Assembly (NCBI RefSeq): GCF_014201905.1
Contig: NZ_JACHFM010000005.1
Location: 124,001-188,000, forward strand
Direction: 5' to 3'
Origin: Amaricoccus macauensis
GTDB lineage: Bacteria > Pseudomonadota > Alphaproteobacteria > Rhodobacterales > Rhodobacteraceae
DNA: 64,000 bases
Positions within the stretch are counted from its first letter, which is position 1. The number at the start of each line of letters is the position of its first letter. Position numbers and translations under genes: made by a program. The notes below the pieces were generated by a model. It worked only from the letters and a program-made list of their open reading frames with translations. It had not been told where the DNA came from and did not search any database. Positions 26,998-35,998 of the stretch are shown here, in pieces.

Positions 26998-27990
26998 TCA
27001 GTTCAGCCCCTCCGCCGCGAAAAGCGCCTTCAGGTCCGCTTCGGGCCGCGCGCCGATGTGCGAGATGATCTCCGCCGCCGCCACATTGCCCATGCGCGCA
27101 CAGGTGAGCCAGTCGCGGCCGGTGACGATGCCATGCAGCAGACCGGCGGCGAAGAGATCACCCGCGCCGGTCACGTCGACAACCTGCGTGCCGTGCGCCG
27201 GCGCATGCACCCGCGCGCCACGGCTCACCACATGCACACCGCCCGCGCCGACGGTGCAGGCGGTGACCGGCACTTCCGCCGCCGCCTTCCCGATCGCGTG
27301 CTCGAGATCATCTGTCTGATAGAGCGATTTCAACTCGTGCTCGTTCGCCACCAGCAGCTCCACGTCCGCGCGGATCATCGCGAGAAACGCGTCGCGGTGC
27401 CGCTCGACGCAGAACGGATCGGAGAGCGTCACGGCGACCCTGCCGCCTTCCGCGCGCGTCGCCCGGATCGCCTTGGCGAAGGCCGCGTGGCTGTCCGGCC
27501 CGTCGAAACGGTAGCCCTCGAGGAAAATCCACTCCGCCGCGCCCATCTGGCGCTCGTCGATGTCGTCGGGCGACAGGAACTCCGACACGCCGAGATACGT
27601 CGACATGGACCGCTCGCCGTCCGGGCTCACCAGCACGATGCAGCGCCCGGTCTCGTGCGGATGGTCCGCGGGCGCGAGCGGCGTCGTGTAGCTCGCCCCC
27701 TGCGCCCGGAGATCATGGGCAAAGATCGCGCCCAGCTGGTCGTCCTTCACCTTGCCCACATAGGCCGTCGTCGTCCCCAGCGCCGCGAGCCCGGCAATGG
27801 TGTTCGCCGCCGAGCCGCCGGAGATCTCCCGCGCCGGCCCCATGTGACCATAGAGTTCGACCGCGCGGCCGGTGTCGATCAGCGTCATGATGCCCTTCTC
27901 GACACCGTGCTCCGCGAGGAAGCTGTCCTCCACGTGCCCGAGCACGTCCACGAGCGCGTTGCCGATGCCGACGACCTGATAGGGCTTCAT
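26998..27990 (-). CDS. PfkB-family carbohydrate kinase (adenosine kinase-like)
   Basis: 330 residues from the ATG at 27990, with AGGAG six bases upstream; the frame reaches 28038. The N-terminal YQVVGIGNALVDVLGHVED, ISGGSAANTIAGLAALG (PfkB signature 1) and C-terminal VDVTGAGDLFAAGLLHG (signature 2, with the catalytic base Asp) define the fold. The overall form matches bacterial sugar kinases annotated as adenosine kinase. Substrate choice (adenosine, another nucleoside, or a sugar) is not certain from sequence. Probably cotranscribed with the DMT permease downstream. Confidence 0.9.
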   Translation of the reverse strand: MKPYQVVGIGNALVDVLGHVEDSFLAEHGVEKGIMTLIDTGRAVELYGHMGPAREISGGSAANTIAGLAALGTTTAYVGKVKDDQLGAIFAHDLRAQGASYTTPLAPADHPHETGRCIVLVSPDGERSMSTYLGVSEFLSPDDIDERQMGAAEWIFLEGYRFDGPDSHAAFAKAIRATRAEGGRVAVTLSDPFCVERHRDAFLAMIRADVELLVANEHELKSLYQTDDLEHAIGKAAAEVPVTACTVGAGGVHVVSRGARVHAPAHGTQVVDVTGAGDLFAAGLLHGIVTGRDWLTCARMGNVAAAEIISHIGARPEADLKALFAAEGLN

Positions 27991-28062
27991 TTCCGCTCCT
28001 GCTTTCCGGGACTTCCGCTGCGGCGCACTCATGGCCAAATTCGGCGGCGAGGGAAACCCCGC

Positions 28063-28713
28063 TCAGGCCACCTGGGTCTCGACCGACGCCTGCTGCACCG
28101 CCAGCACCCGCTTGACGGCGGGATCGGCCTCGAGGCGGTTCGCGAGCCCGTCGAGCGCCGGCCAGCGCTCAAGCCGCTCGGGCAGCTTCGCCCGCGCCCA
28201 GCGCAGCATCGGCAGCGCATAGGCATCGACCACCGACCGGCCGTCTTCGGAAGCACCGTCGAGGATCCACTGCCGCCCCGCCATGTGCGCCTCGAAGAGA
28301 TCGAGCTTCCTGCGCACCAGCGTGAGGGCCGCCTCGACCACATTGCCGCGCGCCTCGTCGGTCGGATCGGTCGTGTACCGCGCCGGGCCGAACACCGGAA
28401 AGAACGCCGGATGCAGGTCCCCGGTCAGGAACGACGACCAGCGGTCGAGCTCCGCCGCCCCGCGCAGCCCTTCGCCACCGCCAAGCCGCGCCTCCGGGTG
28501 CTTCGACGCGAGGTAGTGCAGGATCGCCCCAGCCTGGGTCAGGATCCAGCCGTCATCCTCCTTCAGCACCGGCACCGCGCCCGCCGGGTTGAGCTCGCGC
28601 AGCAGCTCCGACCCGATCATGACCGGCACCGCCTCATAGGGCGCGCCGATCCACTCGAGCACCACGTGCGGCCCGAGCGCACAGGTGCCGTTCTTGTAGT
28701 AAAGCGTGGTCAT
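28063..28713 (-). CDS. Glutathione S-transferase family protein
   Basis: 216 residues from the ATG at 28713, with GGAGA seven bases upstream. A thioredoxin-fold N-domain (MTTLYYKNGTCALGPHVVLE, then NPAGAVPVLKEDDGWILTQA with the cis-Pro) is followed by an all-helical C-domain (ELDRWSSFLTGDLHPAFFPV). The CALGPH segment holds a Cys where beta-class GSTs carry their active residue. Cytosolic; detoxification substrate unknown. A cluster of stem-loops separates it from nth upstream. Confidence 0.9.
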   Translation of the reverse strand: MTTLYYKNGTCALGPHVVLEWIGAPYEAVPVMIGSELLRELNPAGAVPVLKEDDGWILTQAGAILHYLASKHPEARLGGGEGLRGAAELDRWSSFLTGDLHPAFFPVFGPARYTTDPTDEARGNVVEAALTLVRRKLDLFEAHMAGRQWILDGASEDGRSVVDAYALPMLRWARAKLPERLERWPALDGLANRLEADPAVKRVLAVQQASVETQVA

Positions 28714-28817
28714 CTCGTCTCTCCTTGCATCGTCCATTCCCGCGCGGCGCCGACCGCCTGTCGCGTGCTGTTTCCGGTTTTCATATGGGCAGAAACCCTA
28801 TCGGGCAGTCGCAGGGG

Positions 28818-28946
28818 CCCCGCCAAAGGGCGGGGAGAGCAAACGACTCACGGGCGAAGCCCGTTCCACCGAAGCGAAGCCGCAAAGGCGGCGAAGCGCC
28901 AAGCGCCGGCCGAGCGGGAGCCTTCAAGGCTCCCCGAGGCCGGCGC
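28818..28946. repeat. Cluster of four GC-rich stem-loops
   Basis: Four successive hairpins lie between nth and the GST gene: CCCCGCC/GGCGGGG (28818-28835), ACGGGC-gaa-GCCCGT (28850-28864), GCCGC-aaag-GCGGC (28879-28892) and a long two-part stem (GCGCCGGCC 28903-28911 with 28938-28946; GGGAGCCTT 28916-28924 with 28926-28934). The last, 20 bases past the nth stop, could act as a terminator. The group resembles a REP/BIME-type repeat. Confidence 0.7.
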
Positions 28947-28965
28947 TCCCCCGAAACCCCGCCAC

Positions 28966-29610
28966 TCAAACCGTCTTGTCCTCGTAGGGGCAGAGATCGC
29001 GGATCAGACAGGCCGGACACGCGGGCCGTCGCGCCTTGCAGGTATAGCGCCCGTGCAGGATCAACCAGTGATGGGCATTGAGCTGGTACTCGGCCGGAAT
29101 ATGATCCTCCAGCGAGCGCTCGACTGCCACCACGTCCTTCCCCCGGGCAATGCCGGTGCGGTTCGAAACCCGGAAGATATGCGTGTCGACCGCCATCGCC
29201 GGCAGGCGGAACCAGGTGTTCAGGACCACGTTCGCCGTCTTGCGCCCCACGCCGGGCAGGCTCGAGAGCGCCGCGCGCGAGGACGGCACCTCGCCGCCGT
29301 AGTCATCGACAAGAATGCGGCTCAGCTTCATCACGTGCCGGGCCTTGGAGTTGAAGAGCCCGATGGTCTTGATGTGGCCGATCAGGCCCTCCTCACCGAG
29401 GTCGAGCATCTTCTGCGGCGTGTCCGCCACCTTGAAGAGCTCCGCCGTCGCCCGGTTCACGCCCTTGTCCGTCGCCTGCGCCGACAGCGCCACGGCAACG
29501 AGCAGCGTGAAGGCGTTCATGTAGTCGAGTTCGCCCACCGGCACGGGGTCTGCTTCGTGAAAGCGGTGGAAGATCTCGGAAATAGTGGCGTAGTCGAGCT
29601 GTTCCGGCAT
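28966..29610 (-). CDS. nth: Endonuclease III
   Basis: 214 residues; a GTG six bases upstream of the ATG at 29610 is also possible. A bifunctional DNA glycosylase / AP lyase that removes oxidised pyrimidines. The helix-hairpin-helix LPGVGRKTANVVL contains the catalytic Lys, AVDTHIFRVSNRTG contains the catalytic Asp, and the C-terminal cluster C-x6-C-x2-C-x5-C (CKARRPACPACLIRDLC) binds a [4Fe-4S] cluster. Length is normal. Confidence 0.97.
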   Translation of the reverse strand: MPEQLDYATISEIFHRFHEADPVPVGELDYMNAFTLLVAVALSAQATDKGVNRATAELFKVADTPQKMLDLGEEGLIGHIKTIGLFNSKARHVMKLSRILVDDYGGEVPSSRAALSSLPGVGRKTANVVLNTWFRLPAMAVDTHIFRVSNRTGIARGKDVVAVERSLEDHIPAEYQLNAHHWLILHGRYTCKARRPACPACLIRDLCPYEDKTV

Positions 29611-29723
29611 GATCACCGAGGCTTACGTCCCGCTCCCGGTGGCGTCCAGCGGCATTGCGCAGCTTCCGGGTGGAGAACCGGACCGCCCGCCTCTACCTTC
29701 TGCGTCAAAGCGGAGCACGTCAC

Positions 29724-30584
29724 ATGTCCGAAGATCTCGCCCAGGCCTACCACTACGGCGTCATCGGCCGCGCCATCGCCGCGATCGCCGAGCGCGCGCC
29801 CGAACAGGCGCCTCTCGAGGAAATCGCCGCCAGCGTCGGCCTCAGCCCCGCGCACTTCCAGCGCATCTTCAGCCAATGGGTCGGCGTCAGCCCGAAACGC
29901 TACCAGCAGTACCTCGCCCTCGACCACGCCCGGCGGCTTCTCGCCGAGCGCCACACCGTGCTCGACGCCGCGCATCTGGCCGGCCTCTCGGGCTCGGGGC
30001 GACTGCACGACCTCTTCCTGCGCTGGGAGGCGATGAGCCCCGGCGAGTACGCCCGCGCCGGCGACGGGCTTTCGGTCGCGTGGGGCTGGTTCGACACGCC
30101 CTTCGGCGAGGCGCTCGCCATGGGCACCGATCGCGGGCTCTGCGGCCTCGCCTTCGCGGCGGAAACCGGACGCGACGCCGCCATGGCCGATCTCTGCGCC
30201 CGCTGGCCACGCGCCGCCTTCCGCGAAGACCCCGACGCCATCACCCCCTGGGTCGAGGCCGCGTTCCGCGGTGCCGGCGAGGCGCGGCTGCACCTGATGG
30301 GCGCCCCGTTCCAGATCAAGGTCTGGGAGGCGCTCCTGCAGGTGCCCTCGGGGCACGTCACGACCTATTCCGACATCGCCGGCGCCATCGGCCGGCCGAA
30401 GGCGGTGCGCGCCGTCGGCACCGCGGTCGGGCGCAACCCGGTCAGCTTCCTCATCCCCTGCCACCGGGCGCTTCGGAAAGCCGGCGGCCTCGGCGGCTAT
30501 CATTGGGGCCTCGGGGTGAAGCGCGCGATGCTCGCGTGGGAGGCAGCGCGCTTCGAGGCAGAACAACTGGAGGGCGCCGCGTAG
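29724..30584 (+). CDS. AraC HTH / O6-methylguanine-DNA methyltransferase fusion (Ada-like)
   Basis: 286 residues from the ATG at 29724 (GGAG eight bases upstream). An AraC-type double HTH (residues 20-115, LEEIAASVGLSPAHFQRIFS then HLAGLSGSGRLHDLF) is followed by the Ogt domain with FQIKVWEALLQVPSGHVTTY, RAVGTAVGRNP and the acceptor-Cys motif FLIPCHRALRKAG. It lacks the N-terminal zinc methyl-phosphotriester domain of E. coli Ada, so it cannot switch on by that route. Repair of O6-methylguanine is expected; a regulator role is possible. Head to head with nth, another DNA repair gene. Confidence 0.93.
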   Translation: MSEDLAQAYHYGVIGRAIAAIAERAPEQAPLEEIAASVGLSPAHFQRIFSQWVGVSPKRYQQYLALDHARRLLAERHTVLDAAHLAGLSGSGRLHDLFLRWEAMSPGEYARAGDGLSVAWGWFDTPFGEALAMGTDRGLCGLAFAAETGRDAAMADLCARWPRAAFREDPDAITPWVEAAFRGAGEARLHLMGAPFQIKVWEALLQVPSGHVTTYSDIAGAIGRPKAVRAVGTAVGRNPVSFLIPCHRALRKAGGLGGYHWGLGVKRAMLAWEAARFEAEQLEGAA

Positions 30585-30662
30585 CTTCGGGTTCCCGCGG
30601 GTTCCATCTGCTGCTATCGCGAGTTGCCGGACATCACCGGCGTCACGCGGAGCTTCCCCCCG

Positions 30663-31295
30663 ATGCGCTTCCAGACTGGCTTCATCCTGTTGACCTCGGC
30701 CGCGATGCTCGCGGCCTGCACCAATCCCGACGGCAGCCACAACCACCGCACGACCGGCACGATCCTCGGCACCGCCGCCGGCGTGGCCATCGGCGCGGGC
30801 CCGGCCACCGGCATCGGCACCGCCGCCGGCGCGGCGCTCGGCAACGTGGTCGGCTCGGCGGCCGGCGCGCTGCTCGACCGGCAGCAGAAGGAACTCAACG
30901 CCGAACTCGCCGACACCGGCGCCACCGTCGTCAACACCGGCAGCATCCTCGTCGTCACGCTGCCCGAGTCCGTCACCTTCGACAGCGGCAGCGCGCGGCT
31001 GCATCAGGACTACGTCGACGAGATCGCCTTCATCGCTCGGAGCCTGCGCGACCACCCGAACTCGATCGTCACGGTGGTGGGCCACACCGACAATGTCGGC
31101 AGCACCAAGTACAACCAGGGGCTGAGCGAGCGGCGCGCCGCCGCCGTCGCCAACGTCCTGACGGAAAGCGGCGTCGAGGCGACCCGCATGCATTCGATCG
31201 GCATGGGCTACCATCAGCCGGTTGCATCGAACGACACACCCGGGGGGCGCGCGCAGAACCGCCGCGTGGAGATCATCATCACCCCGACGGTCTGA
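30663..31295 (+). CDS. OmpA-family outer-membrane lipoprotein
   Basis: 210 residues. The signal MRFQTGFILLTSAAMLAAC places the lipid Cys at residue 19. A Gly/Ala-rich segment (TILGTAAGVAIGAGPATGIG and following, about 30-75) resembles a glycine-zipper membrane-associating region. The C-terminal OmpA/MotB peptidoglycan-binding domain has VTFDSGSARLH, VTVVGHTDNVGSTKYNQGLS and RRAAAVANVL...RAQNRRVEI. It anchors the outer membrane to peptidoglycan, in the YiaD group. Start chosen at the signal peptide. Confidence 0.93.
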   Translation: MRFQTGFILLTSAAMLAACTNPDGSHNHRTTGTILGTAAGVAIGAGPATGIGTAAGAALGNVVGSAAGALLDRQQKELNAELADTGATVVNTGSILVVTLPESVTFDSGSARLHQDYVDEIAFIARSLRDHPNSIVTVVGHTDNVGSTKYNQGLSERRAAAVANVLTESGVEATRMHSIGMGYHQPVASNDTPGGRAQNRRVEIIITPTV

Positions 31296-31305
31296 CAACG
31301 AGTGG

Positions 31306-31330
31306 CGGGGTGCGCACGTTGCGCACCTCG
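31306..31330. terminator. Bidirectional terminator-like hairpin
   Basis: Stem of 11 pairs (one G-U): CGG-GGTGCGCA / TGCGCACC-TCG with loop CGT. It lies between the convergent ends of the OmpA lipoprotein and the DksA-type gene. No T run follows. Confidence 0.5.
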
Positions 31331-31370
31331 CTCCCGGCTCACCCGACCGTCGGAAAAAGGCCGCGTCCGC

Positions 31371-31694
31371 TCAGCGCCCGGCGGCGCAATCAGCGCAGAG
31401 CGGCGTCGCTGGCACCGTGTCGAGCCGCTTTGCCTCGATCACCTCGCCGCAATTGGCGCAGATGCCATACGTGCCCCGACGGATCCGGTCGAGCGCCGCC
31501 TCGATCATGCGGATCTCCTGCGCGCCCGATGCGCCGAGATCCTCGAGCACCTGGTCATCCTCGCGCTCGGTCGCCTGCTCGGAGAAGTTGTCGCTCGCCG
31601 GCTGTTCGAGTTCGTCCTCGATCCGCACCAGCCGCCCCTGCAATTCCGTGAGGCGTGCCTCAAGCCCGGCCTTGCGGTCATCAATCGTCGTCAT
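31371..31694 (-). CDS. DksA/TraR-family C4 zinc-finger protein
   Basis: 107 residues from the ATG at 31694, with GGAGG just upstream. An N-terminal coiled-coil region (DDRKAGLEARLTELQGRLVR...) is followed by a C-terminal C4 zinc finger, CANCGEVIEAKRLDTVPATP, then LCADC. Shorter than DksA proper (about 150) and like the short alphaproteobacterial or TraR-like members that insert into the RNA polymerase secondary channel. The acidic tip in the coiled coil is hard to assign. Lies between the ompA-type gene and smc. Confidence 0.9.
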   Translation of the reverse strand: MTTIDDRKAGLEARLTELQGRLVRIEDELEQPASDNFSEQATEREDDQVLEDLGASGAQEIRMIEAALDRIRRGTYGICANCGEVIEAKRLDTVPATPLCADCAAGR

Positions 31695-31751
31695 CCAATC
31701 CTCCACGGCGCGTCTTTTGCGACTTTCGCGGCATCGGGTCTAGCGGGTCGC

Positions 31752-34700
31752 TCAGGCGTTTTCCACCATGCGCTCCGCTGCAGCCAGGTCGACCGAAACC
31801 AGCTGGCTCACGCCCTTCTCCGCCATCGTCACCCCGAAGAGCCGGTCCATGCGCGACATGGTGACTGCATGGTGCGTGATGATGAGAAACCGCGTGTCGG
31901 TCCGCCCGGTCATCTCGTCGAGCAGGTCGCAGAATCGCGTAACGTTCGCGTCATCGAGTGGCGCGTCGACCTCGTCCAGCACGCAGATCGGCGCCGGGTT
32001 GGCGAGGAAGACCGCGAAGATCAGGCTGAGCGCCGTCAGGGTCTGCTCGCCGCCCGAGAGCAGCGACAGGGTCGAGAGCTTCTTGCCCGGCGGCTGGCAC
32101 ATGATCTCGAGCCCGGCCTCGAGCGGATCGTCGCTCTCGACCAGCACGAGCTTCGCCTCACCCCCGCCGAACAGGCTCTGGAACAGCGTCCCGAAGCTCG
32201 CGTTCACCTCGTCGAACGCCGCCACCAGCCGTCCGCGCCCCTCGCGGTTGAGGTTGGAGATGCCGTGCCGGAGCTTGGCGATCGCCTCCTCGAGGTCGGC
32301 CCGCTCGCTGCCGAGCGTGTCGGCCTCTTCCTTCAGCTCCCGCGCATCTTCCTCGGCGCGCAGGTTCACCGCGCCCATGCCGTCGCGCGCCCGGCGCAAC
32401 CGGTCGACCTCGGCGTCGAGCGCCGCTGCTGCCGGGATCTGATCGCCTGTGACCGCGAGCGAGGCGAGCACGTCCGCGGGCGACCGCCCGGTCTCGCTCT
32501 CCAGCCGTTCGGTCGTCTCGACGGCCCGCGCCTCGGCACCCTCGGCAACCGCCTCGGCGCGCGCCCGCGCCTCGCGCGCCTCGCCGGCGGCCTTCTCGCT
32601 GGTGCGTGCCCGCTGGTCGGCGGTGCGGAACGCGGTCTCTGCCACCGCCAGCGCATCCGCCGCCCGGCGACGGCGCGTCTCGGCTTGCTCATGCGACGCA
32701 GCCAGTTCCTCGCGGCGGGCTTCGAGCGCCGGTGGCCGCGCCCGGGCGTCATCGAGCGAGGCGGTCGCGACCCCCGCCCGGCGATCGAGGTCGGCGAGCC
32801 GGCCCGAGGCCGAGGCCTTGCGGGTCGCCCAGCCGCCGATCTCGCGCGCGATCTCGGCAAGCCGTCGCGCCCTCGCCTCACCGGCACGCGAGACCTCCTC
32901 GGACTGGGTCCGGCGGGTCAGCATGGTGATGCGCGCGGCCTCGACCCGCATCCGGCCGGCATCGACCTTCGCCTTCGCCTCCGCCGGATCGGCCAATGCC
33001 GCCAGCGCCGCCGCGGCCTGCGTCTCAGCCGTCCGCGCGGCGCTCAGTTCGTCGCGACGGCGCGCCGCCGCGCCTTTCAGGCTCGCGGTCTTGCCCTGTA
33101 GCGTCTCGAACGCGGTCTCGGCGCGCGTCAGCGCCCGGGCGGCATCGCTTGCCGCCTGATCCGCCGCCTTGCGGGCCGCGCGCGCCGCGCTCTCTGCCGC
33201 CGTCGCCGCAGCGAGCCGGCTGGCGGCGGCATCCTTCGCCTCAGTGAGCGCCTCGAGCTCGGCCTCGGCCACCTCGGACTCGGCGCGGAGCGCGGCGAGG
33301 CGGTTTCGCTGCTGCAACCGCTCAGCCGTCGCCGAGGGAGCCGCCCCGGCCAGAAGCGCCAGTCCGTCCCAGCGCCAGAGATCACCCTCGCGGCTCACCA
33401 GCCGCTGGCCAGCGCGCAACAGCGGCTGAAGCCTTGCACCATCCGCCCGATCGACAACACCGATCGCCGCGAGCCGCCGCGTCAGCGCCACCGGCGCCGT
33501 CACCTCGGCCGCGAGCGGAAGGGCACCCTGGGGCAAGGCCGACGCATCGAGCGGCGGCAGTGCGTGCCAGCCCGAGTCAGCCTCCGCCGCCGGGTGCGCC
33601 AGATCGTCGCCCAGCGCCGCGCCGAGCGCGGCCTCAAAGCCCGGTGCCACCTCGACCGCGTCGAGCATCGGCGCCACATCGCCGGGCCTTGCCCGCGACA
33701 GGAGCCGCTCGATCCCCGCCGCCTCGGACCGAAGCGCCCGCGCGGCACCCTCGGCGCTCGCGAGCCGGCCCGCGAGCGCGGTTCCCGCCTCGCGCGCGGC
33801 CGATGCGGCATCTTCGGCGGAGGCCAGCGCCTCCTCGGCCATGGCGGCCTGCTCGGCGGCGAGTTCGGCCACATCGACGGCATTGGCGCGCGCCTCCTCG
33901 GCGGCGTCGAGATCCCGGGCGGCGGCGTCCATGGCGCCCTCGGCGGCCTCGAGCCCGCGCGCGATCTCCGCGGCACGGCGGGCGGCATCATCGCGCAGCC
34001 GGCCGGCGGCCTGATGCTCGGCGAGCAGACGGGCGACTTCCTCGGCCCGCGCGTCGGCCTCGGCCTGCACCGCGTCGAGCGCGGCAGCCGCCTCCTCCGC
34101 CGCATCGCGCGCGGCTTCGAGCATCGCCTCGTGCCCCTCGCCCTCGACTTCAAGCTCCGCCGCCTCTTCCGCGAGACGGCCAGTGGTCTCGACGGCATCA
34201 CGGTCGAGCGCCGCCTCGCGCTCACGGTCGGCGGCAAGCTGGGAAATCTGCGCCTCGAGCGCCGCGACGGCGCGCACCGCCTCGGCAACCTCGGTGTCGA
34301 TCCGGTCGCGCTCCAGCACCAGCCGCTGCAGCACGGCACCGGCAATCGCGTCTTCCTCGCGGAGCGCCGGCATCGCTTCCTCAACCTCTTCCCGCGCGCG
34401 GGCAGCGGTCGCGGCCTCGGTCTGGGCGGCACCGGCCGCGCGGGCCGTCGCGGTCAGCGTGGCCACGGCCGCGCCCCTCGCCGCGTCGGCATCATGCCAG
34501 TGGCGCCAGAGCAGCATGGCCTCGGCCCGGCGCAGCCCCTCGGCGATCTCGCGATACCGCTGCGCCGCCCGCGCCTGACGCGCCAGCGTGCCGAGCTGTG
34601 CCTCGAGCGCCTCGAGCACGTCGCCGACCCGGGCGAGGTTCACCTCGGTCGCCTTCAGCTTCAGCTCGGCCTCATGCCGCCGCTGATAAAGGCCGGAGAT

Positions 34701-35207
34701 CCCCGCCGCCTCTTCGAGGATCCGGCGGCGGGCCTTCGGTCGGGCGTTGATCAGCTCGGAAATCTGCCCCTGGCGCACCAGCGCCGGCGACTGGGCGCCG
34801 GTCGAGGCATCGGCGAAGAGCATGGCGACGTCGCGCGCCCGGGTCTCCTTGCCATTCGCCCGGTAGACCGAACCCGCCTCGCGCACGATGCGGCGCACGA
34901 TGGTCAGCTCGTCGTCGTCATTGAAGCCGGCGGGCGCCGTGCGGTTGCGGTTGTCCACGGTGAGGGTGACCTCGGCGTGGTTCCGGGCGGGCCGACCGCC
35001 GGAGCCATTGAAGATCACGTCCTCCATGCCGTCGCCGCGCATGACCGATGGCCGGTTCTCGCCCATCACCCAGCGCAGGGCCTCGAGCAGGTTCGACTTG
35101 CCACAGCCGTTCGGCCCGACAACGCCCGTCAGTCCCTGATGGATGACGAGTTCGGTAGGGTCGACGAAGCTCTTGAACCCGAGCAGGCGCAGGCGGGTGA
35201 AATGCAC
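31752..35207 (-). CDS. smc: Chromosome segregation protein SMC
   Basis: 1151 residues. The N-terminal ATPase half has FKSFVDPTELVIHQGLTGVV and Walker A GPNGCGKSNLLEALRWVMGE (about 30-50). Two long Ala/Glu/Arg-rich coiled coils flank a hinge near 500-640. The C-terminal half has the signature LSLLSGGEQTLTALSLIFAV and Walker B PAPICVLDEVDAPLDDANV. It forms the condensin ring with ScpA and ScpB, which are not in the window. The coiled-coil composition produces long open frames on the other strand that should be ignored. Confidence 0.97.
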   Translation of the reverse strand: MHFTRLRLLGFKSFVDPTELVIHQGLTGVVGPNGCGKSNLLEALRWVMGENRPSVMRGDGMEDVIFNGSGGRPARNHAEVTLTVDNRNRTAPAGFNDDDELTIVRRIVREAGSVYRANGKETRARDVAMLFADASTGAQSPALVRQGQISELINARPKARRRILEEAAGISGLYQRRHEAELKLKATEVNLARVGDVLEALEAQLGTLARQARAAQRYREIAEGLRRAEAMLLWRHWHDADAARGAAVATLTATARAAGAAQTEAATAARAREEVEEAMPALREEDAIAGAVLQRLVLERDRIDTEVAEAVRAVAALEAQISQLAADREREAALDRDAVETTGRLAEEAAELEVEGEGHEAMLEAARDAAEEAAAALDAVQAEADARAEEVARLLAEHQAAGRLRDDAARRAAEIARGLEAAEGAMDAAARDLDAAEEARANAVDVAELAAEQAAMAEEALASAEDAASAAREAGTALAGRLASAEGAARALRSEAAGIERLLSRARPGDVAPMLDAVEVAPGFEAALGAALGDDLAHPAAEADSGWHALPPLDASALPQGALPLAAEVTAPVALTRRLAAIGVVDRADGARLQPLLRAGQRLVSREGDLWRWDGLALLAGAAPSATAERLQQRNRLAALRAESEVAEAELEALTEAKDAAASRLAAATAAESAARAARKAADQAASDAARALTRAETAFETLQGKTASLKGAAARRRDELSAARTAETQAAAALAALADPAEAKAKVDAGRMRVEAARITMLTRRTQSEEVSRAGEARARRLAEIAREIGGWATRKASASGRLADLDRRAGVATASLDDARARPPALEARREELAASHEQAETRRRRAADALAVAETAFRTADQRARTSEKAAGEAREARARAEAVAEGAEARAVETTERLESETGRSPADVLASLAVTGDQIPAAAALDAEVDRLRRARDGMGAVNLRAEEDARELKEEADTLGSERADLEEAIAKLRHGISNLNREGRGRLVAAFDEVNASFGTLFQSLFGGGEAKLVLVESDDPLEAGLEIMCQPPGKKLSTLSLLSGGEQTLTALSLIFAVFLANPAPICVLDEVDAPLDDANVTRFCDLLDEMTGRTDTRFLIITHHAVTMSRMDRLFGVTMAEKGVSQLVSVDLAAAERMVENA

Positions 35208-35397
35208 CGGTCGTCCGCTCCTGTACTGTCCGGGACACTGAGGATCCCAAGGGGGTGAGTCGGTGTCAACTCAATTCGATTCGGGCGCTCCGGCCAATGC
35301 GGCGCCTGTGCCGGCTCACGATCCGCCTTGCCGATGCCCCCCTTGACCGGCCCGCCGGTTTTGCCATTGCTTCCCGCAATCCGAGGAGTTGATCGCC

Positions 35398-35775
35398 ATG
35401 GCCTACGACTACGACGACACAAACATCTTCGCTCGCATCCTCAGAGGTGAGATCCCCAACGACACGGTTGCCGAAACCGAGCACACGCTCGCCTTCCGCG
35501 ATATCCGGCCGCAGGCACCGGTGCACGTGCTGGTGATCCCGAAAGGCGCCTATGTCACCTACGACCACTTCGCGGCGGAAGCGAGCGAGGCGGAGATCAT
35601 CGACTTCACCCGGACGGTGGCGCGGCTCTGCAACGAGCTTGGCGTGGCACCGGGAGAGGGTGGCGCGGGGTGCCGCCTGATTGCGAACTCCGGTCCTCAC
35701 TCGCATCAGGAGGTGCCGCACATGCACATGCATATCCTCGCGGGCAAGCCGCTCGGACCGATGCTGGCGGTATGA
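35398..35775 (+). CDS. HIT-family (HINT-type) purine nucleoside phosphoramidase
   Basis: 125 residues from the ATG at 35398 (GAGGAG at 35383-35388); an in-frame TTG at 35389 is less likely. NIFARILRGEIPNDTVAE at the N-terminus and the histidine triad EVPHMHMHILAG at the C-terminus identify the HINT branch, which hydrolyses AMP-lysine or AMP-phosphoramidate bonds in the cytosol. Divergent from smc. It overlaps the next small lipoprotein gene by four bases. Confidence 0.95.
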   Translation: MAYDYDDTNIFARILRGEIPNDTVAETEHTLAFRDIRPQAPVHVLVIPKGAYVTYDHFAAEASEAEIIDFTRTVARLCNELGVAPGEGGAGCRLIANSGPHSHQEVPHMHMHILAGKPLGPMLAV

Positions 35776-35930
35776 GACCGGCGATGACGAAGTGGACACT
35801 GGCTCTCGCGCTCGTCGCCGCGGTGCTTGCCGGGTGCAGCGGCGGCAAGGCGCCGTACCGCGCGCCCGGACAGAAGGGCTGTGACGACGGCGGATCGGGC
35901 GGCGTGCTGATCGACGGCGTGTGCCTCTGA
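35772..35930 (+). CDS. Small lipoprotein, hypothetical (52 aa)
   Basis: 52 residues starting at the ATGA overlap with the HIT gene stop; MTKWTL at 35784 is an alternative start. The signal ALALVAAVLAGC gives a lipidated Cys at residue 22 and a mature part of only about 31 residues (CSGGKAPYRAPGQKG..., then GGVLIDGVCL, ending in a second Cys region). No family recognised. Coupling to the HIT gene supports expression. Confidence 0.7.
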   Translation: MRPAMTKWTLALALVAAVLAGCSGGKAPYRAPGQKGCDDGGSGGVLIDGVCL

Positions 35931-35998
35931 CTTGAGGCCGCCGCGGGCGGGAGATAGCATTCCGCATCAATGCCGCTACGACAGCAGGAGCCTCCCGG

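Noticed and set aside
33564-35258. Long plus-strand open frame opposite smc
   Set aside because: Caused by the Ala/Glu/Arg-rich coiled coil of SMC read in reverse; no ribosome-binding site or motif.
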